A stretch of 64,000 nucleotides of DNA from the NCBI GenBank assembly GCA_032161045.1, contig JAVHTH010000012.1; one strand, written 5' to 3'. This DNA comes from Fervidibacter sinensis (GTDB lineage: Bacteria; Armatimonadota; Fervidibacteria; Fervidibacterales; Fervidibacteraceae). The position numbers and the translations under genes are program-made. The notes under the pieces were generated by a model that was not told the DNA's origin, ran no database searches, and saw only the letters and a list, made by a program, of their open reading frames with translations. Below, piece after piece: positions 41,862 to 50,795 of the stretch; positions within the stretch are counted from its first letter, which is position 1; each line of letters begins with the position of its first letter.

Positions 41862-42248
41862 TCATTTCCCCAATGCTATCAAAGTGACACCTACGCATAC
41901 AACGACCAAACCGGCAACCCTCAAGGGCGGGATGGTTTCTCGGAAAAGAAGCCAAGCCAGCAGAAACACGATAACTTGGTTTGCCGCAACGAAAGGGTAG
42001 GCGAAACTCAAACCCCTTGCCCTCACGACCATGACATAGAAAACCGAAGAAATTGCGTAAGCACATAAACCCGCCAAAACGCCCGGCGATAGCATTAACT
42101 TCAAAGCAGATGACACCAACCCCCCTCCAGTTTCGGTGTTCGTCACTCCGTATTTGATGAGAGCCTGCCCAATGCCGCCGAGCAAAGTGGCGATGATGAT
42201 TTGAGCCAATGGGTCAGTCAGCAACGAACGAACTGTCAAGTTTGCCAT
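41862..42248 (-). CDS. EamA/SMR-like small membrane transporter
   Basis: 128 residues with four transmembrane helices. Pattern of DMT-superfamily small multidrug-resistance/EamA half proteins: LLGGIGQALIKYGVTN in helix 1, LCAYAISSVFYVMVVRARGLSFAYPF with the typical P at the helix 3 junction, and LFRETIPPLRVAGLVVVCVGVTLIA at the end. Such proteins work as dimers in export of small molecules or in lipid-linked aminosugar translocation (ArnE/F-like). A longer frame begins at 42368, but GAGGTGAGAGGA just before ATG 42248 fixes the start. It precedes the molybdate-type permease gene. Confidence 0.8.
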   Translation of the reverse strand: MANLTVRSLLTDPLAQIIIATLLGGIGQALIKYGVTNTETGGGLVSSALKLMLSPGVLAGLCAYAISSVFYVMVVRARGLSFAYPFVAANQVIVFLLAWLLFRETIPPLRVAGLVVVCVGVTLIALGK

Positions 42249-42510
42249 TCCTCTCACCTCGCGCTCAATTTTGAGGTCGTGCAAAAATGTAACGCAAAAA
42301 TTTTCGTCACGGGTTCCCGCTTGCAAAGGTAAAGCGCAGTTTTTATACCGTGCTGACCGATTTCCCACGCCGACAAAATTCCTGTTCCATTGGAAAAGTC
42401 AGCAGGATTTTAAACTTCGCCTTACTTTTTCGTCCCCGATTAAAGCCAGCCAATCTGGCGAACGGAGAGCAATTGTGGTGCTACAGTTTTTGGAACGGAG
42501 GTGGGAAGCG

Positions 42511-43575
42511 ATGTATCGGGTTGGCATCGTTGGCTTGGGAAGGAAAGCGTTAACGATTGACGATGAAACTCACTTGCGTTGGTTGACAAATTACGAGTTG
42601 CCACCAACGACCCATGTATCCGCTTACCTCGCAAACCCTAAAACTCAAATCGTTGCCGTTTGCGCCAAAACGGAACAAAGCATTGAGCGGTTCTACCAAC
42701 GAACAGGTTTGAAAGAAGTTCGTGGTTACACCGATTTCCGCGAGATGTTCGCGAACGAACGACTTGACATCGTTAGCGTTTGCACCCACACCGACATGAA
42801 AGCCCAAATTGTTATCGCTGCCGCCGAAGCGGGTGTCAAAGGCATTATTTGCGAGAAGGCGATGGCGACATCGCTTGAAGAAGCGGATGCAATGATTGAA
42901 GCGTGTGAGAAATCTGGGACGAAAATTTTGGTCAACCACCCACGCCGATACCATCCAACTTACCAAAGAGCAAAAGCGGTGCTTGAAAGCGGGGTTATCG
43001 GTGACTTAGTTCGCATTCACGGGACCATGTGGACATGGCTTTTGCACAACGGCACTCACCTTTGGGACATCATGAGATACTTTGCTGGCGATGCTGACTG
43101 GGTTTGCGGTTGGGTTCGCGATGACCATCCGACCGACCCGGGAGGTTACGGCATCGTTCACTTCCGCAGCGGTGTTTTCGCTTTCGCAGATGTTGGTGGC
43201 GGACAAGGTTTTACCCTTGAACTTCACGGGACGAATGGCGTCATCCGCATTGACACTTTCAATGATGGCGTCCAAGTTGAGATTTACGCCGATGTTTACC
43301 CGCCAGACCCACAACGCCCCGCTTACCAGTTCCGCCCGCGATACTTGCTCCGACGGGAATACCATCCGAATCCACCTCGCTTCACCCCACCGATGCAAGC
43401 AGCCTTGCAAGACCTGATTGACGCGATTGAGCAAGATAGGCAACCAATTTCCAGCGGTTACGATGGTCGGGCGGCACTGGAGATAGGCATAGCCTTCCAC
43501 GCATCACACCGCGCTGGCAATGTTCCCGTCAATTTGCCGCTTCAAGACAGGAAATTGCGTGTCATTTCACGGTGA
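42511..43575 (+). CDS. Gfo/Idh/MocA-family oxidoreductase, third copy
   Basis: 354 residues. Rossmann N-terminus YRVGIVGLGRKALTIDDE, then LDIVSVCTHTDMKAQIVIAAAEAGVKGIICEKAMATSLEEA, which holds the family EKP-type Lys (here EKAMA). The sequence continues VNHPRRYHPTYQRAKAVLESGVIGDLVRIHG. Cytoplasmic, with no signal. The frame is open from 42271, but GGAGGTGGGA precedes ATG 42511. It is convergent with the CPBP protease gene (6 bases apart) and not in an obvious operon. The substrate is unknown, probably a sugar or its acid. Confidence 0.88.
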   Translation: MYRVGIVGLGRKALTIDDETHLRWLTNYELPPTTHVSAYLANPKTQIVAVCAKTEQSIERFYQRTGLKEVRGYTDFREMFANERLDIVSVCTHTDMKAQIVIAAAEAGVKGIICEKAMATSLEEADAMIEACEKSGTKILVNHPRRYHPTYQRAKAVLESGVIGDLVRIHGTMWTWLLHNGTHLWDIMRYFAGDADWVCGWVRDDHPTDPGGYGIVHFRSGVFAFADVGGGQGFTLELHGTNGVIRIDTFNDGVQVEIYADVYPPDPQRPAYQFRPRYLLRREYHPNPPRFTPPMQAALQDLIDAIEQDRQPISSGYDGRAALEIGIAFHASHRAGNVPVNLPLQDRKLRVISR

Positions 43576-43581
43576 GTCTTC

Positions 43582-44541
43582 TCACTCTGGAGCGGTGTTA
43601 ATTTGAGATTGATGCTCGTGAGTTTCTTGCGTTGAAGTTCCCTCCTTGCGCCAAAACTTCGGCATCAAAAACACAACGCCCAAAAGCAACAGGGAGTAAA
43701 ACGCCAAATCCAGTGCACCGATGTGCCCCGATGGTCCAACCAACCAAGCAGGGGCATTCGGTTTGAAGTCCGTCAATGCTGGGAATCCCAAACCGATATC
43801 TCCGCCGAAGCAAAAAGCAGCCCAATCGTAACTTGCATGAAGCCCTATCGGGAACCAAAGCCCGCCCGTGAAATATCGTGTGAGCGCGAAAGTAACACTC
43901 AGAGTCAATGTCCCAGCAATTCCCAAAGGCTCATGGACATTGCCTTGTCCAAAGTGGACAAGCCAGAAAAGTATGCTGGTGAAGGCGATAGCGAACTTCC
44001 TCCCTTTCCACCTTTCAGCCTCGCCGAGCAAGTAGCCACGAAAGACCAACTCCTCCGTGAAGCCGATAAGCGGGCATAACCACAAACTCATAACGAACCA
44101 ACGCTTCCAGTTAACTTGCGGGACCAACTTAAACTGAACCAAATTTGTCAAGTCGTAAATTGCAAACATGCCCAACACGAAGATCACACCCGTCAGGATG
44201 CCAAGCGCTAAATCCTTCAGCCAATTCCTTCGCACCAAACCAAACAACTCAAGTGAGCCTTGATCTGTCATGCGCATGAAAGCGAAGGTCAGAAGGACCA
44301 ATAGCGGGTATGAAGCGGATATGACTGCTGACGAGATGACGAACTGTTTTTCTGGCGGGATTTGTGAAAACTCCAAAGGCAATTCATGCTCAAGCGAAAG
44401 CCAAGCCCACGCTATCGCTACACCCATGATTGCACCGAATAAACCTGTCAAGATCGCCAAAATCAAAAACAGGACAATTCGCTTAACTGGCGACCAACCC
44501 GAAGGTTGCTTCGCTTTCGCTTCCATTTTGCCTTGTTCCAT
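43582..44541 (-). CDS. CPBP-family intramembrane metalloprotease
   Basis: 319 residues with seven or eight transmembrane helices. The CPBP (CaaX-like, Abi) motifs are FTEELVFRGYLLG (Glu-Glu-x3-Arg), WLVHFGQGN (second motif His) and HASYDW (third motif His), the metal-binding residues of this glutamic or zinc-type membrane protease. In bacteria these act in peptide processing, immunity or signal transduction; the substrate is unknown. GGAGGTAACC precedes ATG 44541. The upstream frame to 44724 is open, but it runs into the start of the divergent murF gene (44633). Confidence 0.87.
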   Translation of the reverse strand: MEQGKMEAKAKQPSGWSPVKRIVLFLILAILTGLFGAIMGVAIAWAWLSLEHELPLEFSQIPPEKQFVISSAVISASYPLLVLLTFAFMRMTDQGSLELFGLVRRNWLKDLALGILTGVIFVLGMFAIYDLTNLVQFKLVPQVNWKRWFVMSLWLCPLIGFTEELVFRGYLLGEAERWKGRKFAIAFTSILFWLVHFGQGNVHEPLGIAGTLTLSVTFALTRYFTGGLWFPIGLHASYDWAAFCFGGDIGLGFPALTDFKPNAPAWLVGPSGHIGALDLAFYSLLLLGVVFLMPKFWRKEGTSTQETHEHQSQINTAPE

Positions 44542-44632
44542 GTTCGGGTTACCTCCGTGCTCACCCGCGACATCAAAAAGTTTGCCCCAACTTGACTCTG
44601 TTGGGCTACAATGAGATGAGGGTGATGCGTGG

Positions 44633-46027
44633 ATGGTCTCTCTACCGTTGCAAAAGGTCGCCGAGTGGGTGAAAGGAAGGTTGGTGAACGCAAAAGGCGA
44701 TGAAAAAATCAGTGGCGTCAGCACCGATAGCAGGAAAGTTTGTCAAGGGGACTTGTTTGTCGCTTTGAAAGGCGAGCATTTTGATGGACACGATTTCGTC
44801 GCCGAAGCGTTTCAGAAAGGTGCAATCGCAGCCTTGGTCAATCGTCAACTTCCACTGTCAATTCCGCAAATTGTCGTCGCCGACACGCTCAGGGCTTTGG
44901 GCAACCTCGCTGCCAACTACCTCAAATTTTTGCGCTCAATAAACGAAAATTTGGTTGTCATCGCTGTCACGGGAAGCAGCGGCAAAACCACAACGAAGAC
45001 GATGATAGCCAGCGTCATTCAATCGGTGATGCCCGCAACCATCTCGCCGGAAAGTTTCAACAACGAAATTGGGGTGCCTCTGACGATTTTGCAAGCGACT
45101 TCAGAACACCGAGCGTTTGTGGTTGAATACGCGATGCGCAAGAAGGGCGACATCAAATACCTTTGCCGAATTGCCCCGCCGAATATCGCCGTGATCACCA
45201 ACATCGGCACTGCCCACATCGGTTTGCTTGGTTCAAGGCAAGATATCGCGGAAGCGAAAGCGGAAATTCTGGGAGATTGGGGTTCAGAAGACGAAAGCGA
45301 AAACAGGGACAACGCCGAATTTGCGGTTTTGCCCGCTGACGACGACTTCTTCGCCTTTCTGCGCGAGCGAGCGAAAGGCAAAGTCGTTTCTTTCGGGTTC
45401 TCGCCGGGCGCAGATGTGAGAGCAATAAACTGTCAAGTCAACTGGGAAGGGACATTGATCTTGGCAACCGATGGGGAACGAACCGTTGGCGTGAAATTGC
45501 CCATTTTAGGCGAACACAACGCACGCAATGCTTTGGCTGCCCTTGCAGTTGCTAAGGTTCTTGACATTGGCTGGGATATCGCAGTTGAGGCGCTTGAGAA
45601 GTTTCAGCCGCCGAAAATGCGCCTGCAGCGTCAATGGCTTGACCCACCCGGCTGTTGGGTGATTAACGACGCCTACAACGCCAACCCAGATTCTGTCAAG
45701 GCTGCGTTGAGAACCATGAAAGCGTTGCCTGCGAAGCGAAAGGTTGCGGTGTTGGGCGAAATGTTGGAATTGGGCGAATTCCACCAGCAAGGTCATTACG
45801 AAGTCGGACAGGTTGCTGCTCAGACTGTTGATTTGCTGATCGTTGTCGGCGAAAACGCATTTGCTATCGCCGAAGGTGCTGAAAACTCCGGGATGCCAGA
45901 AGAACGAATTGTTCGGTTTGAAACTTTGGAATCTGCGAAGGAGAGTTGGCGGAAACTTCTGCAGCCAGATGATTTGGTCTTACTCAAAGCATCTCGGGCA
46001 ATCGGGTTGGAGCGATTGATAGAGTAG
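44633..46027 (+). CDS. murF: UDP-N-acetylmuramoyl-tripeptide--D-alanyl-D-alanine ligase
   Basis: 464 residues. Cytoplasmic Mur ligase adding D-Ala-D-Ala to the peptidoglycan precursor. ATP-binding loop VIAVTGSSGKTTTKTMIASV (about 120-139), then SPESFNNEIGVPLTIL, which is typical of MurF, and the Mur central and C-terminal motifs ITNIGTAHIG, LGEHNARNALAALAVA and VINDAYNANPDSVKAAL (DAYNANP). ATG 44633 follows GATGAGGGTGA. No other mur genes are next to it, so the dcw cluster is split here. It is divergent from the CPBP protease gene. A repeat block follows its stop. Confidence 0.95.
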   Translation: MVSLPLQKVAEWVKGRLVNAKGDEKISGVSTDSRKVCQGDLFVALKGEHFDGHDFVAEAFQKGAIAALVNRQLPLSIPQIVVADTLRALGNLAANYLKFLRSINENLVVIAVTGSSGKTTTKTMIASVIQSVMPATISPESFNNEIGVPLTILQATSEHRAFVVEYAMRKKGDIKYLCRIAPPNIAVITNIGTAHIGLLGSRQDIAEAKAEILGDWGSEDESENRDNAEFAVLPADDDFFAFLRERAKGKVVSFGFSPGADVRAINCQVNWEGTLILATDGERTVGVKLPILGEHNARNALAALAVAKVLDIGWDIAVEALEKFQPPKMRLQRQWLDPPGCWVINDAYNANPDSVKAALRTMKALPAKRKVAVLGEMLELGEFHQQGHYEVGQVAAQTVDLLIVVGENAFAIAEGAENSGMPEERIVRFETLESAKESWRKLLQPDDLVLLKASRAIGLERLIE

Positions 46028-46055
46028 CGGGCCGAAAAAATTTGTTGTTTCGGAT

Positions 46056-46156
46056 GGTCGGGTTCCTACCCGACCGAAATGAAAATTGGCTCAATGTAGG
46101 GCGCGGTTTTACACCGCGCCGAAAAATTTGTCGGCAGGGTGTAAAACCCTGCCCTA
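46056..46156. repeat. Composite hairpin repeat with nested stems and complementary loops
   Basis: Three eight-pair hairpins: GGTCGGGT-tcct-ACCCGACC (46056-46075); GGCGCGGT-tttac-ACCGCGCC (46100-46120); GGCAGGGT-gtaaa-ACCCTGCC (46133-46153). The second and third form inverted partners with complementary loops, enclosed by GTAGGG (46096-46101) and CCCTAC (46151-46156). The linker GAAAAATTTG lies between. The block lies between murF and rph, which converge here. Confidence 0.75.
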
Positions 46157-46187
46157 CGAGGGGACAAGGGTTTCTAATCTCAAAGCC

Positions 46188-46919
46188 TCACAAAATTCCT
46201 TCCAGCACTTTCTTTTGCAGCGCAATCAGTTGTCGGATGCCTTTTTGGGCAAGTGAGAGTAGTTGGTCAAATTGTTCCTTCGTGAAGGCTTCGCCTTCAG
46301 CGGTCGCCTGAATCTCAACAAGCCGACCGTCTTCTAACATGGCGACATTCATGTCAACACTCGCTCGCGAATCCTCATCGTAGTTCAAGTCAAGGAGCAT
46401 TTGCCTGTTAACGATGCCGACGCTAACTGCCGCGAGGCAACCGTAAATAGGCAACTTTTTCAGCAAACCTTCTTGCTGCATCCTCCACAGTGCTTCTGCC
46501 AAAGCGACGAAGCCGCCAGTTATGGCAGCAACGCGAGTGCCTCCGTCTCCTTGCAAAACATCGCAGTCAATGACGATTGTTCGCTCGCCAAGGGCGGAAA
46601 GGTCAACGGCTGCTCGTAAGCAGCGCCCAATTAAGCGCTGAATCTCAATTGAGCGACTATCCTGCCGTCCCAAACGGGCTTCTCGCTCGTTTCTGGTGTG
46701 AGTTGCGCGCGGGAGCATCCCGTATTCGGCAGTAATCCAGCCAGTATTTGTGCCTTTCAAAAAAGGCGGAACTCTGTCAAGGACTGAAGCGGTGCAAAGG
46801 ACACGGGTATTGCCAATTTCAATCAAGCACGAACCTTCAGCGAATTTGTGCCAACCACGAACTAACTTGATAGGGCGCATTTGGTCAGGAGCGCGACCGT
46901 CAGGTCTTTGAAACTGCAT
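46188..46919 (-). CDS. rph: Ribonuclease PH
   Basis: 243 residues, usual length. Phosphate-dependent 3'-5' exoribonuclease trimming tRNA precursors. Family hallmarks: RPDGRAPDQMRPIKLVRGW at the N-terminus, TAEYGMLPRATHTRNEREARLGRQDSRSIEIQRLIGRCLRAAVD, which carries the conserved arginines for phosphate binding, and DCDVLQGDGGTRVAAITG with the catalytic Asp. ATG 46919 is at better spacing from GAGGTGG than GTG 46928. It follows secF on the same strand by about 28 bases, the end of a long minus-strand series. Confidence 0.95.
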   Translation of the reverse strand: MQFQRPDGRAPDQMRPIKLVRGWHKFAEGSCLIEIGNTRVLCTASVLDRVPPFLKGTNTGWITAEYGMLPRATHTRNEREARLGRQDSRSIEIQRLIGRCLRAAVDLSALGERTIVIDCDVLQGDGGTRVAAITGGFVALAEALWRMQQEGLLKKLPIYGCLAAVSVGIVNRQMLLDLNYDEDSRASVDMNVAMLEDGRLVEIQATAEGEAFTKEQFDQLLSLAQKGIRQLIALQKKVLEGIL

Positions 46920-46947
46920 CTCTTCCACCTCTTCGTTCGTTGACTCT

Positions 46948-48090
46948 CTACCTTCGTCGTTTTCGTCGGGGTTTACGCCGCGACGGAGTTGTCGCGCTGG
47001 GACGAAGGATGCTTCCCGTCGGTGTGGATGCTGGCTTTTCCGCTATCTCCTCCGCTTCTTTTGCTTCTGTTTCCGGTGTGGGTGTTGTCACGCGAAGGAT
47101 GGGACGCTGTTCAGCGATAGGTCTTCGGACAGGGGCTGCTGCGGGACGCCTTTGAGCCACCCTTGCTTCCCACCAACGCTGCATTATCAAGACAAGAGGA
47201 GCGGCGATGAAGATGGACGAATAAGTTCCGGCAGTGATGCCAATGAAAAGTGAGAACGCTAATGGCTTAACAGCAACTCCCCCAACAAGCAAAACTGCCC
47301 ACAAAGCGAGAGCCGTTGTCAAAGATGTGTTGATTGAGCGTGACATTGTTTCAAGCAAACTGTAATTGACGATGCGCTCCAAAGACCAGCCGCGACGAAC
47401 CTTTAAGTTCTCCCTGATTCGGTCGTAAATGACCACAGTGTCCTGAACCGAATAACCAGCAACTGTCAACAGTGCGGCGATGAAAGAACTGTTGACCTCA
47501 ATTTGCGACCAAGCGGTGAAACCGACAAGGACCAAAACATCGTGAGCAAGTGCAAACAGCGCTCCTAAGGAGAACAACCAACCTGCACCCAAAATTTGGT
47601 ATCGGAACCAAATGAAAAGTGAAACGAGCAGCAAACCGAATATAGTTGCCAGAACGGCTGCCCTTGTCAATTCACTGCCGACAACTGATCCGATGAATTC
47701 CGTCCCAGCCTCTTCAAGTTTCGGATACTTTTGCCGCAGCGCTTTCAAAATTTCCGTTCTCCACCGTTCGCTTTCCCTCTCGCTTTGCATTTTCACGCGG
47801 ATTAGCAAAGTGTCGCCTTCAGCGATTTGGATGACAGGTTGGGACGGCAAATCCAAGCGCCTGAGCAATGAACGAACTTCGCCTGCGATTTGAACCTCTT
47901 CCTTTGTAGTTGTGGCTACTTTTTCGGGGAACTTGAACTGATACAAAGCGCCGCCCGTAAAGTCCAGCCCTAAATTGAAACCGCGAACGAATAATCCTGC
48001 CAAACCCAACAGCATGACAGCAATAGCAATTCCCAGCCACAATTTCGTTTTGCCCACAATGTCAAATCGCTCTGTCGCTTGCATTTTCAT
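46948..48090 (-). CDS. secF: Protein translocase subunit SecF
   Basis: 380 residues. RND-type partner of SecD, using proton-motive force to pull proteins through SecYEG. First helix KTKLWLGIAIAVMLLGLAGLFV, then GFNLGLDFTGGALYQFKFP (the SecF DFTGG motif). Later helices include GYSVQDTVVIYDRIREN, the strongly conserved SecF helix 4-5 loop. An unusual C-terminal extension of about 65 residues, rich in Pro, Ala, Thr and Arg, ends RRKPRRKRRR, well beyond the normal end. ATG 48090 follows AGGAAGGAAGGG. The 103-base gap to secD holds a hairpin repeat. Confidence 0.94.
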   Translation of the reverse strand: MKMQATERFDIVGKTKLWLGIAIAVMLLGLAGLFVRGFNLGLDFTGGALYQFKFPEKVATTTKEEVQIAGEVRSLLRRLDLPSQPVIQIAEGDTLLIRVKMQSERESERWRTEILKALRQKYPKLEEAGTEFIGSVVGSELTRAAVLATIFGLLLVSLFIWFRYQILGAGWLFSLGALFALAHDVLVLVGFTAWSQIEVNSSFIAALLTVAGYSVQDTVVIYDRIRENLKVRRGWSLERIVNYSLLETMSRSINTSLTTALALWAVLLVGGVAVKPLAFSLFIGITAGTYSSIFIAAPLVLIMQRWWEARVAQRRPAAAPVRRPIAEQRPILRVTTPTPETEAKEAEEIAEKPASTPTGSILRPSATTPSRRKPRRKRRR

Positions 48091-48111
48091 CCCTTCCTTC
48101 CTGAGTTGGAG

Positions 48112-48131
48112 GGTGCTGCCCCTGCAGCACC
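48112..48131. repeat. Family-B hairpin between secD and secF
   Basis: GGTGCTGC-ccct-GCAGCACC, perfect eight-pair stem, flanked by TTGGAGG before and CCCTCCAA farther on (48157-48164), giving an outer inverted repeat. It splits two genes that are normally adjacent. Confidence 0.6.
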
Positions 48132-48193
48132 GATTTTCTCGGTCAGGCAGGAACCCTACCCTCCAATTGTGGTGGCATTTTAGCATTACGGGT

Positions 48194-50161
48194 TTATCGT
48201 TGAGCGGTGATTAACCGCTGAATCGCAGGTATATCGGCGAAAGTCTGGAACCAACTCGTTCGCTCCCCAAGTTTAGTGCGAACAATCCATTCCATCATGC
48301 CACGAACGGAGAAGAAAGCGCTGAACAAGTTAGCAAGGGTTCCGATAGTCAAAGTTGTGGCAAAGCCTTTAACTGGACCTGTGCCGAAGTAGTAAAGGAC
48401 TGCCGCTGCAATCAAAACGGTCACATGGGCGTCAAGAATTGCGGTCCAAGAGCGGTCAAAAGCCAATTCAACGGCGGTTCGCAAAGGGCGCTTTGCCCTC
48501 AACTCCTCCTTGAGTCGTTCAAAACTGATGACATTGACATCAACAGCCATACCCAAAGAAACAATCAAACCGACAATGCCCGGCAAAGTAAGGACTGGGC
48601 GCCAGTCCCCAATCTGAAGGCTCATGACCGCAAGCACGATCAGGAAGTAAATTACCAGAGCAACACACGCGAGCACACCTGGCAAGCGGTAATAGCCAAT
48701 CATGAACGCAGCGATCAAAATTGCAGCCAGTATTCCGGCGTTGATGCTTTTGTGGATTGTGTCAATTCCCAAAGTTGGCGAGATGCTTTGCCGCCACAAA
48801 ACCGACACTGGGACGGGCAAAGCACCTGCGTCCAAAATGACTTTCAGCAAGTTCGCTTCTTCAAATGAGCCGATACCCGTTATTCGTGCGCGACCGTCCA
48901 AAATTGGTTCTTGAACTACGGGAGCGCTTATGCATTCTCGGTCATACCAAATCGCCAAGTGCTTTCCGACATTTCGTCGGGTGAAGTCAGCGAACTTGCG
49001 TGCACCTTCCCGGTTTAAAGTCAAGTGAACCTCCGGACGACCAAATTGGTCGTAACCCACGACGGTTGGTGGACTCAATTCAGTCCCCTTGACAACCAAT
49101 GTTGATTCGGCGTAGACCTGATACTGGGGGACTTCCCTGCCTTGGGAATCTCGGAAAATGACACGCTCTTTCGTGCCTGTCGGACTTGTTTCAACCTCAA
49201 CGCGATACTTTTCTGGGACACTTCGGAACTCAAGTTCTCCCATTTCGCCAATAAGCCGCAGTGCTTCTTCTGGGTTGCGGACACCGGGCATCTCAACGAC
49301 GACTCTGTCGGCACCTTCAACATAAACTTGCGGTTCGGAAACCCCATATCGGTTCACTCGCCGCTCAACGATTTCTCGGACGGTGTTAACTTTCGCGGCG
49401 TCCAAAGGGAAGAACTGACGACGCTCTTTCAACTCGCGTGCGCCGCCGTAGAGTGAGCGGAGAGTCGTTTCAATCAAACGAACTTGACTTTCCGCCTCCC
49501 TTGCCGTCGCTTGGGAGCGAACAAAAACAACTTTACCTGTCTCCTCCACCAGCACATCAAAGTTCTCAAGTCCGTTTCGTTCAAGGGCAGCGGTTATTGT
49601 CTCCCTTGCCGCCTCTCGTTGTTTTGGGTCAATAGGTTTGTCAAGTTCAAATGCGAACTCCGCTCGCCGGCATTGCAAAACGATGCGCGAACCACCCTGC
49701 AAGTCCAAGCCTAACAGCAAATTCAGAGAAGGCTTGAAAATCCCGATGCGTCCAATTTGCCAGATTGGGCGTTCGCCTTTTGCTTGTCGCTCCGATTCAA
49801 TCAACTGTGCTTTGGGGAAGTTCCTGAGGATTATTGAGTTGATTTGTTCCTGCCGCTTTAAGGCTTCCGACATGCTGGTTGAAGCATCGTCTTCAATGAC
49901 CAAAACATGTTCGCCGACAGTTTTTATGCTGGTGAACTCCGGCTTGTCAAATTTTGCCTTCTCCAAAACCTCGCGAACCAATTGTTCCATCGGCTTATCT
50001 TTTGCCAGTTGCGAGAAAGGTTCAACAAACCGGTAACGCATTCTCAGTTCAACGCGAAACTCCTCAAAAGGTCCAAGCCTCAAGGGCTTAAAGGCGACCA
50101 AAAAAGCAGCCAAACCGACAAGGACAGTGATGAGCATTCGTCGCTGAACAATTGCAGTCAT
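48194..50161 (-). CDS. secD: Protein translocase subunit SecD
   Basis: 655 residues. N-terminal transmembrane helix (MLITVLVGLAAFLVAF), then the large periplasmic P1 domain with LNLLLGLDLQGGSRIVLQCR (the SecD LGLDLQGG motif) and VNTVREIVERRVNRYGVSEP. The C-terminal RND channel helices contain GLIVSLGMAVDVNVISFERLKEELR with the conserved Asp-Asn pair and GFATTLTIGTLANLFSAFFSVR. GGAGGCGAAGGG precedes ATG 50161. It is co-directional with accB upstream (17 bases) and secF downstream. Confidence 0.95.
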   Translation of the reverse strand: MTAIVQRRMLITVLVGLAAFLVAFKPLRLGPFEEFRVELRMRYRFVEPFSQLAKDKPMEQLVREVLEKAKFDKPEFTSIKTVGEHVLVIEDDASTSMSEALKRQEQINSIILRNFPKAQLIESERQAKGERPIWQIGRIGIFKPSLNLLLGLDLQGGSRIVLQCRRAEFAFELDKPIDPKQREAARETITAALERNGLENFDVLVEETGKVVFVRSQATAREAESQVRLIETTLRSLYGGARELKERRQFFPLDAAKVNTVREIVERRVNRYGVSEPQVYVEGADRVVVEMPGVRNPEEALRLIGEMGELEFRSVPEKYRVEVETSPTGTKERVIFRDSQGREVPQYQVYAESTLVVKGTELSPPTVVGYDQFGRPEVHLTLNREGARKFADFTRRNVGKHLAIWYDRECISAPVVQEPILDGRARITGIGSFEEANLLKVILDAGALPVPVSVLWRQSISPTLGIDTIHKSINAGILAAILIAAFMIGYYRLPGVLACVALVIYFLIVLAVMSLQIGDWRPVLTLPGIVGLIVSLGMAVDVNVISFERLKEELRAKRPLRTAVELAFDRSWTAILDAHVTVLIAAAVLYYFGTGPVKGFATTLTIGTLANLFSAFFSVRGMMEWIVRTKLGERTSWFQTFADIPAIQRLITAQR

Positions 50162-50178
50162 TTCCCTTCGCCTCCGTG

Positions 50179-50688
50179 TCAGTCAAGTCGTTCCAAAACC
50201 ATCAGCGTATCTCCGTGTTTGACCAATTGCCCATCTTTTGCAACGATTTCCCTCACGATGCCGTGCACTTCGCTCCTGACCTCGTTGAAGAATTTCATCG
50301 CTTCAACCAAAGCGACAACTTGGTCGGGTTCAACTTCGCTTCCAACAGTTACGAAAGGCGGGGCATCGGGACGCGGACGCGAGTAAAAAACTCCTGTCAA
50401 GGGAGCGGTTATGTGAAACAGCCGTTCGTTAGGGACAGTTTCAACCGACTGGGTTTCGGGCTCCCTAACTTCAAGTGAAGTTTCCGAATCCGTAGCGGGA
50501 TAGGTCGTTGCTGTAACTCCAACAAAATTAATGGGGCGATAATTTCGCCCTCGTATGATGACTGTAACCTCGCCTTGGCTGACAATTAACTCTGACAAAT
50601 CCTCTCGTTCCACCAAAGCGACCAGTTGGCGAATCCAGTCCAGGTCAACGATCGGCGATGTCAATGGTTCCTCTCGCAAATATTCCAT
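50179..50688 (-). CDS. accB: Acetyl-CoA carboxylase biotin carboxyl carrier protein
   Basis: 169 residues. AccB carries the biotin used by acetyl-CoA carboxylase in fatty-acid synthesis. The biotinyl domain at the C-terminus has the thumb-containing form (FHITAPLTGVFYSRPRPDAPPFVTVG) and the biotinylation site VEAMKFF with Lys132. The N-terminal segment (LDWIRQLVALVEREDLSELIV) is the usual dimerisation helix, joined by an acidic linker. accC is not adjacent. It starts 32 bases after tRNA-Met and ends 17 bases before secD on the same strand. Confidence 0.95.
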   Translation of the reverse strand: MEYLREEPLTSPIVDLDWIRQLVALVEREDLSELIVSQGEVTVIIRGRNYRPINFVGVTATTYPATDSETSLEVREPETQSVETVPNERLFHITAPLTGVFYSRPRPDAPPFVTVGSEVEPDQVVALVEAMKFFNEVRSEVHGIVREIVAKDGQLVKHGDTLMVLERLD

Positions 50689-50719
50689 CCCGTTTTCGCC
50701 CCTGTGTCCAAAGTGGGAA

Positions 50720-50794
50720 TGGTGGCGGCGCAGGGATTCGAACCCTGGACCCCGCGGTTATGAGCCGCGTGCTCTGCCGCTGAGCTACGCCGCC
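50720..50794 (-). tRNA. tRNA-Met (anticodon CAT, elongator type)
   Basis: On the minus strand the acceptor GGCGGCG (50794-50788) pairs with CGCCGCC (50730-50724), with encoded CCA (50722-50720). D arm GCTCAGCGGCAGAGC, anticodon stem CGCGG/CCGCG with loop CTCATAA, variable GGGTC and T arm CAGGGTTCGAATCCCTG. The anticodon loop and GGGGTC variable region match elongator Met rather than initiator tRNA; an Ile(k2CAU) function is possible but less likely. 75 bases. It lies one base after the stop codon of the upstream small gene. Confidence 0.92.
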
Positions 50795-50795
50795 A

